In this document: in pieces, positions 51,525 through 59,254 of the stretch
How positions within the stretch are numbered: the first letter of the stretch is position 1
Layout: every line of letters starts with the position of its first letter
Source of the DNA: Eubacterium sp.
GTDB taxonomy: Bacteria; Bacillota; Clostridia; Oscillospirales; Acutalibacteraceae
Assembly (NCBI GenBank): GCA_014465955.1
Contig: JACTVT010000008.1
Coordinates: forward strand, 1 to 59,254
DNA length: 59,254 bases
Direction of reading: 5' to 3'
Program-made: the position numbers and the translations under genes
Notes under the pieces: generated by a model
Database searches by the model: none
What the model was told of the DNA's origin: nothing
What the model saw: the letters and a program-made list of their open reading frames with translations, nothing else

Positions 51525-53690
51525 ATGAACACCAAATCACTTCATTTCAACAAAACAATCACCAAATGGGATGATGCACTGCCGCTCGGCAACGGCGACA
51601 TAGGCTGCCTTATATGGAATAAAGCAAACAAACTGCGTTTTACTCTTGACAAAGGCGGAATATGGGACTGTTCAGACCCGCCTGAAAACCAGGAAAATTT
51701 TACATATGAGGATATGAAAAGACTTGTTGCCGAAAAAAACGAAAAAATGCTGCAGGAAAAATATGACGACTGCTACAATAAACCGACACCCACAAAACTG
51801 CCCGCAGGAAAAATCATTTTAAATCTCGGCACAAGAAAAAACATTATATCCGATTTGGATTTCAATTCTGCCGAGGCTAATCTGAAAACAGGAAATATAA
51901 CAGTAAAATCATTTGTCCATGCGAATGAAAACTACGGTCTTATTGAGATAAATAAAACAGGTGTCAAACTGAAAATCGACAACCCGAAATTCGGCAAAAT
52001 CAAAAAACACACAATAAAATTTTCTTCAAAAGGTACAACGCAGTCACTTAAAAATCTCAAATATCCCGATGCCGAATTTTTCAGTGAAACAAAAAACAGC
52101 ATTAACTGCACTTACTTTATTCAGCCGACAAATGACAACAGATTTTACGGCATAATAGCCGCAAAGACCGAGCAAAACGGCAAAACGCTTATTGCCTATA
52201 CCGTCAATATGGGCAATAACAGAAATTTTGTTGAAGAAAGCAAAAAAATTGTTACGGACGCAATAAAAAAAGGCTATGAAAAAGCCTTTGCAGAACACAA
52301 AATTTGGTGGGCAGAATACTGGCAGAAGAGCAGTATTTCAATACCCGACAAAATTCTTGAAAAAGGCTGGTACATAAATAACTACCTGCTCGCCTCCTGC
52401 AGCAGAAAAAATCATTTTCCTATGCCGTTGCAAGGTGTATGGACTGCCGACAATGGTTCACTTCCTCCATGGAAAGGTGACTATCACCATGATTTAAACA
52501 CACAGATGTCCTACACAAGTTATCTGAAAGCCAACCGCCTTGAAGAGGGCGAAAGTTTTATTGATTATTTGCTTGATATGGCAGATTCGGGCAGACGTTT
52601 TGCAAAATCATTTTATAATACAAACGGACTTTGTCTGCCGTCTGTTATGGATATTGAGGGTCATGCGCTCGGAGGCTGGTGTCAATATGCACTGTCCCCC
52701 ACAAATCAATTATGGCTTTGTCAGATTATGGCAAGATATTACTATTTCACCAAAGATGAAAAATATCTTGAAAAAATTTATGCTTATATGACAGAGGTCG
52801 GTAAATTTCTTTTGGGTATTCTTGAAGAAAAAAACGGCGTTTACAGACTTCCGCTTTCCACCTCACCCGAAATACACGATAATTCAATCAAAGCATGGCT
52901 TACACCTAATACAAACTACGATTTAGCACTTATGCGTGCCTTTGCCGAGGATATGATTACGCTCAGCAAAGAAGTCGGAAATGCTTCAGCAGCAGCAGAA
53001 TGGCAGAATCATCTGAAAAAATTCGAGCCGCTTGCCGTTGATAAAAACGGAGTGCTTATGCTCAGCCCCGACACAAGTCCGTTCACATCACACCGCCACC
53101 ACTCACACTGTATGTCAATCTACCCTTTAAAGACGCTTGAATACACAACGCCTGAAAATAAAAGGATTATTGACTGCACAATAAAAGACCTTGAAAAGCA
53201 CGGCAGAAGTGCATGGGTAGGCTACTCACTCGGCTGGATGGCAGAACTTTACATTGCCAAAGGCGAGGCTGAAAAAGCACAGAAAATGCTTCAAGATTTC
53301 TTTAATTACACATGCACGAAAAACGGATTTCACGCTAACGGCGATTTTAAAAGAAAAATCGAATTCAGTATGAAATATCGGCTTTTCACACTTGAGGGCA
53401 ATTTCATTGCAACCGACGCAGTACAGGATATGCTGCTTTACAGTGAACACGGTAAAATCAAACTGTTTCCTGCCGTTCCGAATGACTGGAATGATGCCGA
53501 ATTCAACGATTTCAGAGCGTACGGAGGTCTGATTATCAGTGCAAAAATGAAAAACAAGAATATATCATACCTGAAAATCAAGGCAGAAGCAGACTGCAGT
53601 TTTGTTCTTGAAAACAATCTTACACATCTTTCGCCGACATTCAGCAACAGTATACATATGAAAAAAGACGAAGAAATGATTTTACAGTAA
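51525..53690 (+). CDS. GH95-like alpha-L-fucosidase/alpha-L-galactosidase
   Basis: A 721-aa enzyme with GH95 layout: N-terminal beta-sandwich (1-240, opening WDDALPLGNGDIGCLIW), linker, (alpha/alpha)6 barrel (280-630) and C-terminal beta domain (IKLFPAVPNDW). Motifs LQGVWTADN, SPE (E449, matching the GH95 general acid), HRHHSHCMSIYPL and WVGYSLGWMAELY are kept. Two catalytic motifs differ: the usual HTNIN reads HHDLN (321-325), and IDGNFG reads LEGNFI (E624). GH95 contains alpha-L-fucosidases and alpha-L-galactosidases. With the L-galactonate-type enzymes nearby, alpha-L-galactosidase is favoured. No signal peptide. GGGG precedes the ATG, 29 bp after araC. Confidence 0.75.
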   Translation: MNTKSLHFNKTITKWDDALPLGNGDIGCLIWNKANKLRFTLDKGGIWDCSDPPENQENFTYEDMKRLVAEKNEKMLQEKYDDCYNKPTPTKLPAGKIILNLGTRKNIISDLDFNSAEANLKTGNITVKSFVHANENYGLIEINKTGVKLKIDNPKFGKIKKHTIKFSSKGTTQSLKNLKYPDAEFFSETKNSINCTYFIQPTNDNRFYGIIAAKTEQNGKTLIAYTVNMGNNRNFVEESKKIVTDAIKKGYEKAFAEHKIWWAEYWQKSSISIPDKILEKGWYINNYLLASCSRKNHFPMPLQGVWTADNGSLPPWKGDYHHDLNTQMSYTSYLKANRLEEGESFIDYLLDMADSGRRFAKSFYNTNGLCLPSVMDIEGHALGGWCQYALSPTNQLWLCQIMARYYYFTKDEKYLEKIYAYMTEVGKFLLGILEEKNGVYRLPLSTSPEIHDNSIKAWLTPNTNYDLALMRAFAEDMITLSKEVGNASAAAEWQNHLKKFEPLAVDKNGVLMLSPDTSPFTSHRHHSHCMSIYPLKTLEYTTPENKRIIDCTIKDLEKHGRSAWVGYSLGWMAELYIAKGEAEKAQKMLQDFFNYTCTKNGFHANGDFKRKIEFSMKYRLFTLEGNFIATDAVQDMLLYSEHGKIKLFPAVPNDWNDAEFNDFRAYGGLIISAKMKNKNISYLKIKAEADCSFVLENNLTHLSPTFSNSIHMKKDEEMILQ

Positions 53691-53697
53691 ATAAAAA

Positions 53698-53728
53698 TCG
53701 GAAGGGCACAGCGACCCTCCCCCTACAA
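53698..53728. repeat. Dispersed hairpin repeat
   Basis: TCGGAAGGGCACAGCGACCC followed by TCCCCCTACAA closely matches, on the opposite strand, the element at 23743-23769. Confidence 0.7.
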
Positions 53729-53730
53729 TA

Positions 53731-53762
53731 AAAAAGCACACCTTCACGGATGTGCTTTTTTG
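53731..53762. terminator. Bidirectional terminator
   Basis: AAAAAGCACA / TGTGCTTTTT (53731-53740, 53751-53760), perfect 10 bp, between the convergent GH95-like and GH35 genes. Confidence 0.9.
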
Positions 53763-53765
53763 TAT

Positions 53766-55847
53766 TTACAGTGTATTTAATTTAATCTGCTTTGCGCCTG
53801 TCAGAACAAGACGGTCGGAATTCAGCGGAACCGGAATTTCATTATAAACATTTGAAATGCCGAATTTCGTTTTAGGACCCGTGCGTATTGTTAAAATCTG
53901 ATTTTTATCAATATATTTTTTATAATCACGAAGACACATAACAAACTTTCTGTCTGTATTAAAATAATCATTGATAATCTGTTCACCGCTGAACACCTGA
54001 AGATTAAGCCCGTCAAATTCAAATTCAAGGCGTACATCAAAGCAATCATCAAGAATATTTTTTGGCAATTTCAGTTCATAATAACTGCGCCTGCCCGTTG
54101 AATAAAGAAAATAATTATACGGCAGTTTTTTCTTTTCACATCTGCTGAGCAAAATGCTGTCCTTAAAATCAACGCCTGTTTCCTGCTCAGCATATACCGT
54201 ACCGTTATCGTAATAAACAGTGCCGTCGGCAAAATAAGGCTTGCCGTTTATGAAATGAAATTTTTTTGCTTTTTCATAAGAAATTACAATAATCCTGACA
54301 TCATCAACAAGCGTACCGTTTTCGTCAAAATCAAGGTCTTTTTCCTCACCGTTCACACTGTATTTCGGTGCAATACCCTCGCATTCGGCAAAATAGCAGA
54401 CGGTTTCGCCGTTTTCCGTTGTTTTTGCAATCGGCTGGGCAAGAATATAATCAAAATGAACACTGCCGATTTTCATATTGAATGGATAAAAGAACATTGT
54501 GCCTGCTTTGATATCAATACTCGGCAGGGTAATTTTATGTTCGCCTATTTCAAAATCAACAGAAACGTCATTAAAATCTTTATATTCCAAGCCCTTTTCA
54601 TAAGTACCTGCAAAGAAATAACCCTCGCCCTGTTCGTTTGCACGGACAGAACATTTCAAAAATGAAATATCATACGGGTCTTTTGAATTCCATTTTGGAA
54701 AATATGCCTGTTTTGTACAGATTTCACTATCAAACGCATTAATGAAAAGGTGCATTAATCTTAATCTGTCACCATGAGCACGGCACTCGCCGTATCGGCT
54801 GAGCGGCGCCTGAAAATCATAATCAATAATAGGGTAATTATTCGGATAACCCGTCAACTTATTTTCCTGCATAAGCCGATAATTCGGATTGGTTCCGCCG
54901 AAAAACATATAATAACCGAGCCAGTTTACACCGCTTGCAAATTTGGCAAATCCTACGCCGTATCCGTCTTTTTCATTAATATAAGGGCGGCGATGCTGTG
55001 TAACCTGATTGCCGGGGCCTGTTTCGCACGAAGCATACGGCACATCATCATAAATGCCCTTTTGCTCAGCATTGCTTTTAAACAAATCTCCGCCGATTTC
55101 ACTTTCGGTTTTTGCAGGCGTAATTGCAAAGCGGTTATTAGGTTTAAGTGCTTTTTTGCCCATATTCCACGGCCCGTCGGGATAACCGCCCATCATAGGC
55201 AGAAAATCATTGTCAGGCTTACCCGAAGGCCACGCAGTCATCGTAAAAAACGGAACTTTAAAGCCGATTTCTTCTGCAATTCTGCGCAGAGTTCGTATAT
55301 GCTCTGTAGGACCCGTGTACTCATTTTCAAGTTGCAGACCGATAACGGTTTTGCCGTCAAGAAACGGCTTGACTTCTTTATAAAGCCCTGTCCAGTAATC
55401 ACGCACCTCAGCAAGATACTTAGGATCGTCACAGCGCTTTTTTACCATAAGATTAATTCTTTTCGGGAAACCGCCTCTTATAACCTCGCCGTGGCACCAC
55501 GGACCGATACGCAGAATACACGGCATATCAATATCTCTGCAAATCTGCAGAAACGAAGCAATATCTCTGTTACCGCGAAAATCAAAAACATTCTTTTCTT
55601 CTTCGTGGTAATTCCAGAAAACATAATTTGAAACAACGGTAATACCGCATTCACGCATTTTAAGCAGCGACTCACGCCAACGATTACGCGGCACGCGTGA
55701 AAAATGAAGTTCACCAGCAATAGGTGTAAATGGCTTGCCGTTTTTTGTAAAATACTGCGTGTTTACACCGTATGCACTTTCAATATTTGAATAATTAAAA
55801 CTTCCTTTTTTAACAGGCTTCGGTATTGCCTTAATTTCTATGTTCAT
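53766..55847 (-). CDS. GH35 beta-galactosidase
   Basis: A 693-aa GH35 enzyme. The barrel (about 25-375) has PIAGELHFSRVPRNRWRESL, the acid/base E176 in LQLENEY and the nucleophile E275 in ASCETGPGNQ. Two or more beta domains follow. GH35 releases terminal beta-galactose by a retaining mechanism. No signal peptide is seen, so it is cytoplasmic, unlike the phosphoesterase whose gene overlaps it by 4 bp upstream (ATGA-type coupling). The nearest plausible promoter is the box-containing one at 57663-57718, shared with the lipoprotein remnant. Substrates other than beta-galactosides are possible in this family. Confidence 0.88.
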   Translation of the reverse strand: MNIEIKAIPKPVKKGSFNYSNIESAYGVNTQYFTKNGKPFTPIAGELHFSRVPRNRWRESLLKMRECGITVVSNYVFWNYHEEEKNVFDFRGNRDIASFLQICRDIDMPCILRIGPWCHGEVIRGGFPKRINLMVKKRCDDPKYLAEVRDYWTGLYKEVKPFLDGKTVIGLQLENEYTGPTEHIRTLRRIAEEIGFKVPFFTMTAWPSGKPDNDFLPMMGGYPDGPWNMGKKALKPNNRFAITPAKTESEIGGDLFKSNAEQKGIYDDVPYASCETGPGNQVTQHRRPYINEKDGYGVGFAKFASGVNWLGYYMFFGGTNPNYRLMQENKLTGYPNNYPIIDYDFQAPLSRYGECRAHGDRLRLMHLFINAFDSEICTKQAYFPKWNSKDPYDISFLKCSVRANEQGEGYFFAGTYEKGLEYKDFNDVSVDFEIGEHKITLPSIDIKAGTMFFYPFNMKIGSVHFDYILAQPIAKTTENGETVCYFAECEGIAPKYSVNGEEKDLDFDENGTLVDDVRIIVISYEKAKKFHFINGKPYFADGTVYYDNGTVYAEQETGVDFKDSILLSRCEKKKLPYNYFLYSTGRRSYYELKLPKNILDDCFDVRLEFEFDGLNLQVFSGEQIINDYFNTDRKFVMCLRDYKKYIDKNQILTIRTGPKTKFGISNVYNEIPVPLNSDRLVLTGAKQIKLNTL

Positions 55848-56950
55848 ACATTAGCATCGTTCATTACAATATGCTCAATATCAACATTCTGATTTGCACC
55901 TGAGCCTGTTATCGTAATAAGTGTTCCACCTGTTTCCTTGGCATAATTCCACGGAACAGGCGAAGGACCTGTTTTTAATCCGTATGTATAAGTAATTCCG
56001 TCATATGTTATACTTGCATTGTTTTCGTGGTCGTGGCCACTGAAAATATATTTTGTAGAGCCAAGCTCCTTGCATTTATCAACAAAACCTGATTTTACAG
56101 GCGCAGCACCGGGAAGATACTGGCAATAACCAAAGCCATATTCCTCGGGGATTGTATATACGCCGTTTTCATCCTGAACGCCGTATTTTTCAACAGCCTC
56201 GCGAAACTCAGGCTGAGCAAAATGAGAAAATGTCATTGACGGCACAATTCTGCCTGCTGCAGCGGCAATGCCCTTAACATTCCACTCATACCATGCAATC
56301 TGCTCATAACCCATATACACTTCTTTTGTATAAGTTTCATTTATTTCCTCATCAAGATATTTAATGTATCTGCCGTTGTCAAACATAAAAACGGTATAAA
56401 CAGGGTCATCACCCTCTGTGATATTAATTACATAGTTACCGCAGCCGTAAAGGTTAGACGGTCCCTTCTGCATAAGACAGTGCTCTGCCTGCATATACTT
56501 ATCAGCCTGCCAGTTAAGGCTGTTTGAAGGAATTTCGTTATCGTGATTACCGTAAACAGGCGCCCACGCAACGCCGTAACTTTCCATATGCTTGATAAAA
56601 TTATTAATTGAAAAACGGCTTGACATTGCAGATAAAACGTCACCCGGCAAAGTGATTAAATCAGGCTGAACCTTTTCAACAAGCGCATCCATCTGCTCAT
56701 AGCATTCCTTGTTTTTACCGAGATTTGCCCAAAGTTGGGTATCAGTAAACATAAGGATTTTAAAATCTTCCCTCGTCTTTTCAACCGTCTGAATTTCAGA
56801 AATATCAAACTGCTGATCTGCGCTCCATATTTCAGTATGCTTTTCACCTGTTAACGGAAAAAACAACACGCCGACAATTGCAACTGCAATTACCAATAAA
56901 ATACAAACTGCCATTTTAACTCCTTTAATAACTTTTGCCTTTTTTGTCAT
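55844..56950 (-). CDS. Exported metallophosphoesterase 3
   Basis: A 368-aa calcineurin-like phosphoesterase with an N-terminal membrane anchor (about 9-32) ending in FFPLTG. Motifs are MFTDTQLW, TLPGDVLSAM, YGNHDNEI, FSHFAQP and FSGHDHENN. In motif I the usual DxH is DTQ, so one first-metal ligand is changed to Gln as in some purple-acid-like subgroups. ATG 56950 has GGGAGG eight bases upstream, and the longer reading frame lacks a site. It overlaps GH35 by 4 bp. It is a paralogue of the proteins at 37629 and 49449. Confidence 0.83.
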   Translation of the reverse strand: MTKKAKVIKGVKMAVCILLVIAVAIVGVLFFPLTGEKHTEIWSADQQFDISEIQTVEKTREDFKILMFTDTQLWANLGKNKECYEQMDALVEKVQPDLITLPGDVLSAMSSRFSINNFIKHMESYGVAWAPVYGNHDNEIPSNSLNWQADKYMQAEHCLMQKGPSNLYGCGNYVINITEGDDPVYTVFMFDNGRYIKYLDEEINETYTKEVYMGYEQIAWYEWNVKGIAAAAGRIVPSMTFSHFAQPEFREAVEKYGVQDENGVYTIPEEYGFGYCQYLPGAAPVKSGFVDKCKELGSTKYIFSGHDHENNASITYDGITYTYGLKTGPSPVPWNYAKETGGTLITITGSGANQNVDIEHIVMNDANV

Positions 56951-57012
56951 TTTAATTTCCTCCCTGATTTTCAAATGAAACTGAAAATTCAAATTTATGT
57001 TGTTGATTAAGA

Positions 57013-57631
57013 TTAAATCTCTCCCCCAGTAATTGCCCCATAAAATGGACTGTTTATATTCCCACAATCCGCAGTAACTAGAATTTTGCTCTCATTGACC
57101 ATATTAACAAGAAAACGGCTGATTTTCAACCTTTTTGTTCTGAAATCATTGCTTGCAAGATGATGATAACTGCTTGATTTTTCATAATAAACAAAGGCAG
57201 ACATATCATCTTCCCACAAAATACGGCTCATATCAGCATCATCATAATTATGTATTTTGCCGTTTTTATAAGCAGTACCTTCATTTCTTGCAATGTGATT
57301 TTCAGGATAATCACTGTAAAGCGAATTTCTGAGCCACGATACGGATTTTACATTTGCAGGAAGATCAATATCAACACCGATTTCACCGATAAAATATAAC
57401 GATGACAATTTCACATTCGTCAAGAAATGAATGAACGTGATTATATGTATTATACTCAGCAATTGCAGTGTCTGCCGTGTTTGACCAAAAAGAATATTAA
57501 TTTACATTTGCAAGATAATTGCTGTCGCTTTCAGATGTTTCCTCTTTTTGGCAGGCAGTAAAGCCCATCATAATAACGGCAAGTGCAAGCACTGCAGAAA
57601 TTACTGAAATTAATTTTTTTGATTTATTCAT
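57013..57631 (-). pseudogene. Decayed lipoprotein gene
   Basis: ATG 57631 (with AGGGGCG upstream) begins a lipoprotein: KSKKLISVISAVLALAV then the lipobox FTAC and CQKEETSESDSNYLANVN, then a TAA at 57497-57499 after 44 residues. The same frame stays open past the stop (YSFWSNTADTAIAEYNTYNH, then HSFLDE), and after about 57420 the sense reading moves to another frame (GEIGVDIDLPANVKSVSW and on to GNINSPFYGAITGGE, ending 57013). So one stop and one frameshift break what was a lipoprotein of at least 200 aa. I do not recognise its family. It is the first gene behind an AraC-type promoter and leads into the phosphoesterase-GH35 pair. Confidence 0.65.
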
Positions 57632-57662
57632 AAGATCGCCCCTTAATTATAAATTTAACTTT

Positions 57663-57718
57663 ATTATACAATGTAATTCTAATAAAAAATTTAGAAAAAC
57701 TGCCCGATTATTTAGAAA
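57663..57718 (-). promoter_or_regulatory. AraC-type activator site and promoter, lipoprotein/MPE3/GH35
   Basis: On the minus strand two perfect TTTCTAAA boxes (57711-57718, 57690-57697) lie 21 bp apart; 21 nt after the inner one is a perfect TATAAT (57663-57668). The -35 position (57686-57691, AATTTT) is non-consensus and overlaps the inner box by two bases. The start codon at 57631 follows about 32 bp after the -10. Confidence 0.75.
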
Positions 57719-57741
57719 ATCCGCTGAATTTGATGATTGAA

Positions 57742-57797
57742 TTTCTAAACTATTTAATCGTTTTTCTAAAGTACACGGCATATCATTGTGATATAAT
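57742..57797 (+). promoter_or_regulatory. AraC-type activator site and promoter of GH101-like gene
   Basis: Two perfect TTTCTAAA boxes (57742-57749, 57763-57770), 21 bp apart, both continue as [CG]TA. 21 nt after the inner one is TATAAT (57792-57797). The -35 position (57769-57774, AAGTAC) is non-consensus and overlaps the inner box by two bases, as in the AraC I1-I2 arrangement. Confidence 0.75.
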
Positions 57798-57827
57798 TGC
57801 AATAGAATTACGAAAGGGGCAACTGTA

Positions 57828-59174
57828 ATGAACGAAATTCTTAATTTTAATTACGACTACTCAAAATGTATGGTTATGAAACTCGGTATGGCTCATCCCG
57901 AAAAAAAGATTCCAAACAAAAGCCATGTTAAATTAACTTTTTCAGATGCACTTGAATATATAAAAAAGATAGACAATATCACACAGGGAATAACAAAAAT
58001 CTATTATCTGGTCGGCTGGCAGTATCTTGGACATGATGACAAATATCCTGATTTTTTTGAGGTTAACGAGGCGCTGAAAAGACCCGAAGACAAAACGGCT
58101 TATGACAGTTTTAAATGGTTTTGCGAAGAATCAAAAAAATATCATTCCGTAATCAGCGTGCACATTAATTTCAATGATGCTTATGACAATGCACCGTCAT
58201 TCGGTGAGTTTGTAAAAAACAACGCACTTATCAGAAAGAAAAACGGAAAAATTGACCCGATTGAAAATTACAACGGCAGAAAATGCTACAAAACCTGCCT
58301 AAAAACATACTGGGAAACAGGACTCTTTAAAAAGATGTTTGACAGATTTATTGAAACATTCCCATTCATTGCCGCAACAGGTACAATTCACGTAGATAAC
58401 TTTCAGTGCTACAAAAACTATGCGCCGTATATAAGCATCAGAGAGATGCAGGATGCAAGGCGTGAAATGATAAAATATGTGCACAATAAAGGCATTGATA
58501 TTACTTCCGAATTTACTTATAAAGAAAATGACAGCCTGCCGAACAAGCCGATTTTCGGACTGCCGAGAGACCATTTCCGCAAAGAAACTATGGATACAGT
58601 CGGTCTGATTCCGCTTAGTTGGTGGTGCTACAGAATGACTGAAAAAGAACTTGTGGAAACTCCACCGTCTGTTTACTGCGGCGGAGAATTCAGAGAGAAA
58701 AAATACAATAAATTACTCTACGGCAATATGCACGGCGAAGATATTGTAACCAAAGAAAACAATAATTGGGCAGAGGATTTCATTTACCGTTTTGCAACTT
58801 ACCAGGTTCCGTGTCATTTTCTTAACTCACACAAACGCCTTGCCATAAACGGCAAAGGAAGCAATTTATCCTGCATATTCAGCGACGGCATTGTTTCATA
58901 CGCAAAAGGCGAAAAAATCACTCTGAATAATAAACTTATCAAAGACGGTGATACTTTGTTTCTGCCGTTTGTGCACAAAGAAAAGCAGTATATTGCTTAC
59001 AGTGTAAAAGGAGATATAAGAATATGGGATATTCCGGAAAAGAATTTAAAAAGTGCAAAAATATACCGCATTAGCGAAAACGGCAATAAACTTATAAAAG
59101 AAATTGAAGTTTTGAATAATAAAATCGAATTATTCATCAAGCCGAAAACAGCGTTGCTGATTAAATTTGAATAA
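57828..59174 (+). CDS. GH101-like TIM-barrel glycosidase
   Basis: A 448-aa protein whose barrel (about 30-330) matches the core of endo-alpha-N-acetylgalactosaminidase (GH101): YYLVGWQYLGHDDKYPDFFE, SVHINFNDAYDNAPSF, the nucleophile position D190 in TIHVDNFQCY and the acid/base E228 in DITSEFTYKEN. It lacks the carbohydrate-binding and beta domains of extracellular GH101 enzymes and has no signal peptide, so it is a compact cytoplasmic relative. A small C-terminal beta domain (about 360-448) follows. GAAAGGGG precedes the ATG, behind an AraC-type site. The activity could be on an alpha-linked galactose or GalNAc, but specificity is open. Confidence 0.7.
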   Translation: MNEILNFNYDYSKCMVMKLGMAHPEKKIPNKSHVKLTFSDALEYIKKIDNITQGITKIYYLVGWQYLGHDDKYPDFFEVNEALKRPEDKTAYDSFKWFCEESKKYHSVISVHINFNDAYDNAPSFGEFVKNNALIRKKNGKIDPIENYNGRKCYKTCLKTYWETGLFKKMFDRFIETFPFIAATGTIHVDNFQCYKNYAPYISIREMQDARREMIKYVHNKGIDITSEFTYKENDSLPNKPIFGLPRDHFRKETMDTVGLIPLSWWCYRMTEKELVETPPSVYCGGEFREKKYNKLLYGNMHGEDIVTKENNNWAEDFIYRFATYQVPCHFLNSHKRLAINGKGSNLSCIFSDGIVSYAKGEKITLNNKLIKDGDTLFLPFVHKEKQYIAYSVKGDIRIWDIPEKNLKSAKIYRISENGNKLIKEIEVLNNKIELFIKPKTALLIKFE

Positions 59175-59194
59175 AAATAAAAAATGGTAGCAAA

Positions 59195-59254
59195 CATTAT
59201 GAACAAGTCCAGTAAAAGTGGACAATAGAAAAAAGGTACCCCCTATGGTAGAAT
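59195..59254. other. Possible mobile-element end at window edge
   Basis: After the GH101-like gene the sequence holds GTCCA-GTAAAAG-TGGAC (a small hairpin) and then AAAGGTACCCCCTATGG to the edge. This looks like the terminal region of an insertion sequence, but no transposase is inside the window. Confidence 0.3.

Overview
The window reads as the chromosome of a low-GC, strictly anaerobic, spore-forming Clostridia-type gut Firmicute. The evidence is an alpha/beta small acid-soluble spore protein (36537), a group-B-like [FeFe] hydrogenase (24984), an A-type flavodiiron protein (15055), an SLH-domain surface protein (22417), AAGGAGG-type ribosome binding sites with frequent TTG starts, and a large stock of glycoside hydrolases. 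No rRNA or tRNA gene was recognised. Both window ends lie in repeat or mobile-element-like sequence.

Layout. (1) 1-4700: a decayed phage segment. A 27-bp tandem repeat runs in frame into a truncated terminase, which is joined out of frame to a tail-fibre end, followed by an intact holin and endolysin. Facing these is a small phage operon (42-aa protein, papain-like protein, 49-aa protein, XRE repressor) driven by a consensus promoter with a palindrome. Between the two arms is a GTTACG repeat cluster. (2) 4766-13644: a glycan-use locus with two divergent arms (GPH symporter, carboxylesterase, GH31; and GPH symporter, six-hairpin glycosidase). (3) 13832-31698: mostly core metabolism and stress genes: ilvE, fprA, a third GPH symporter, a split RelA/SpoT synthetase-HD pair, ridA with threonine deaminase, a solute-binding lipoprotein, a CAP-SLH protein, an FRG protein, the hydrogenase with a TetR regulator, cysK, a PadR/permease-prefix pair and an MBL hydrolase. 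(4) 31748-37538: two tandem WYL regulators, RtcB, an ORF interrupted by a stop codon, the spore protein and RadC. (5) 37629-59174: a carbohydrate locus with a tightly packed ten-gene operon (50504 down to 37629), a divergent AraC regulator with a GH95-like gene, a metallophosphoesterase-GH35 operon and a GH101-like gene.

Region 5 is the most interesting. Its dehydrogenases, lactonase-like amidohydrolase, LgoD-like L-galactonate dehydrogenase, UxaB-like reductase and UxaA-like dehydratase form a logical oxidative route from L-galactose to 2-keto-3-deoxygluconate, next to a GH95-like enzyme (a family known to include alpha-L-galactosidases). Three promoters in this region share one architecture: two TTTCTAAA boxes 21 bp apart, the inner box overlapping the -35 position, exactly 21 nt before TATAAT. 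This is what an AraC-type activator site looks like, and it ties the operons into one candidate regulon under the AraC protein at 50647. Three exported metallophosphoesterases are interleaved with the glycosidases. All functions are inferred from sequence recognition alone.
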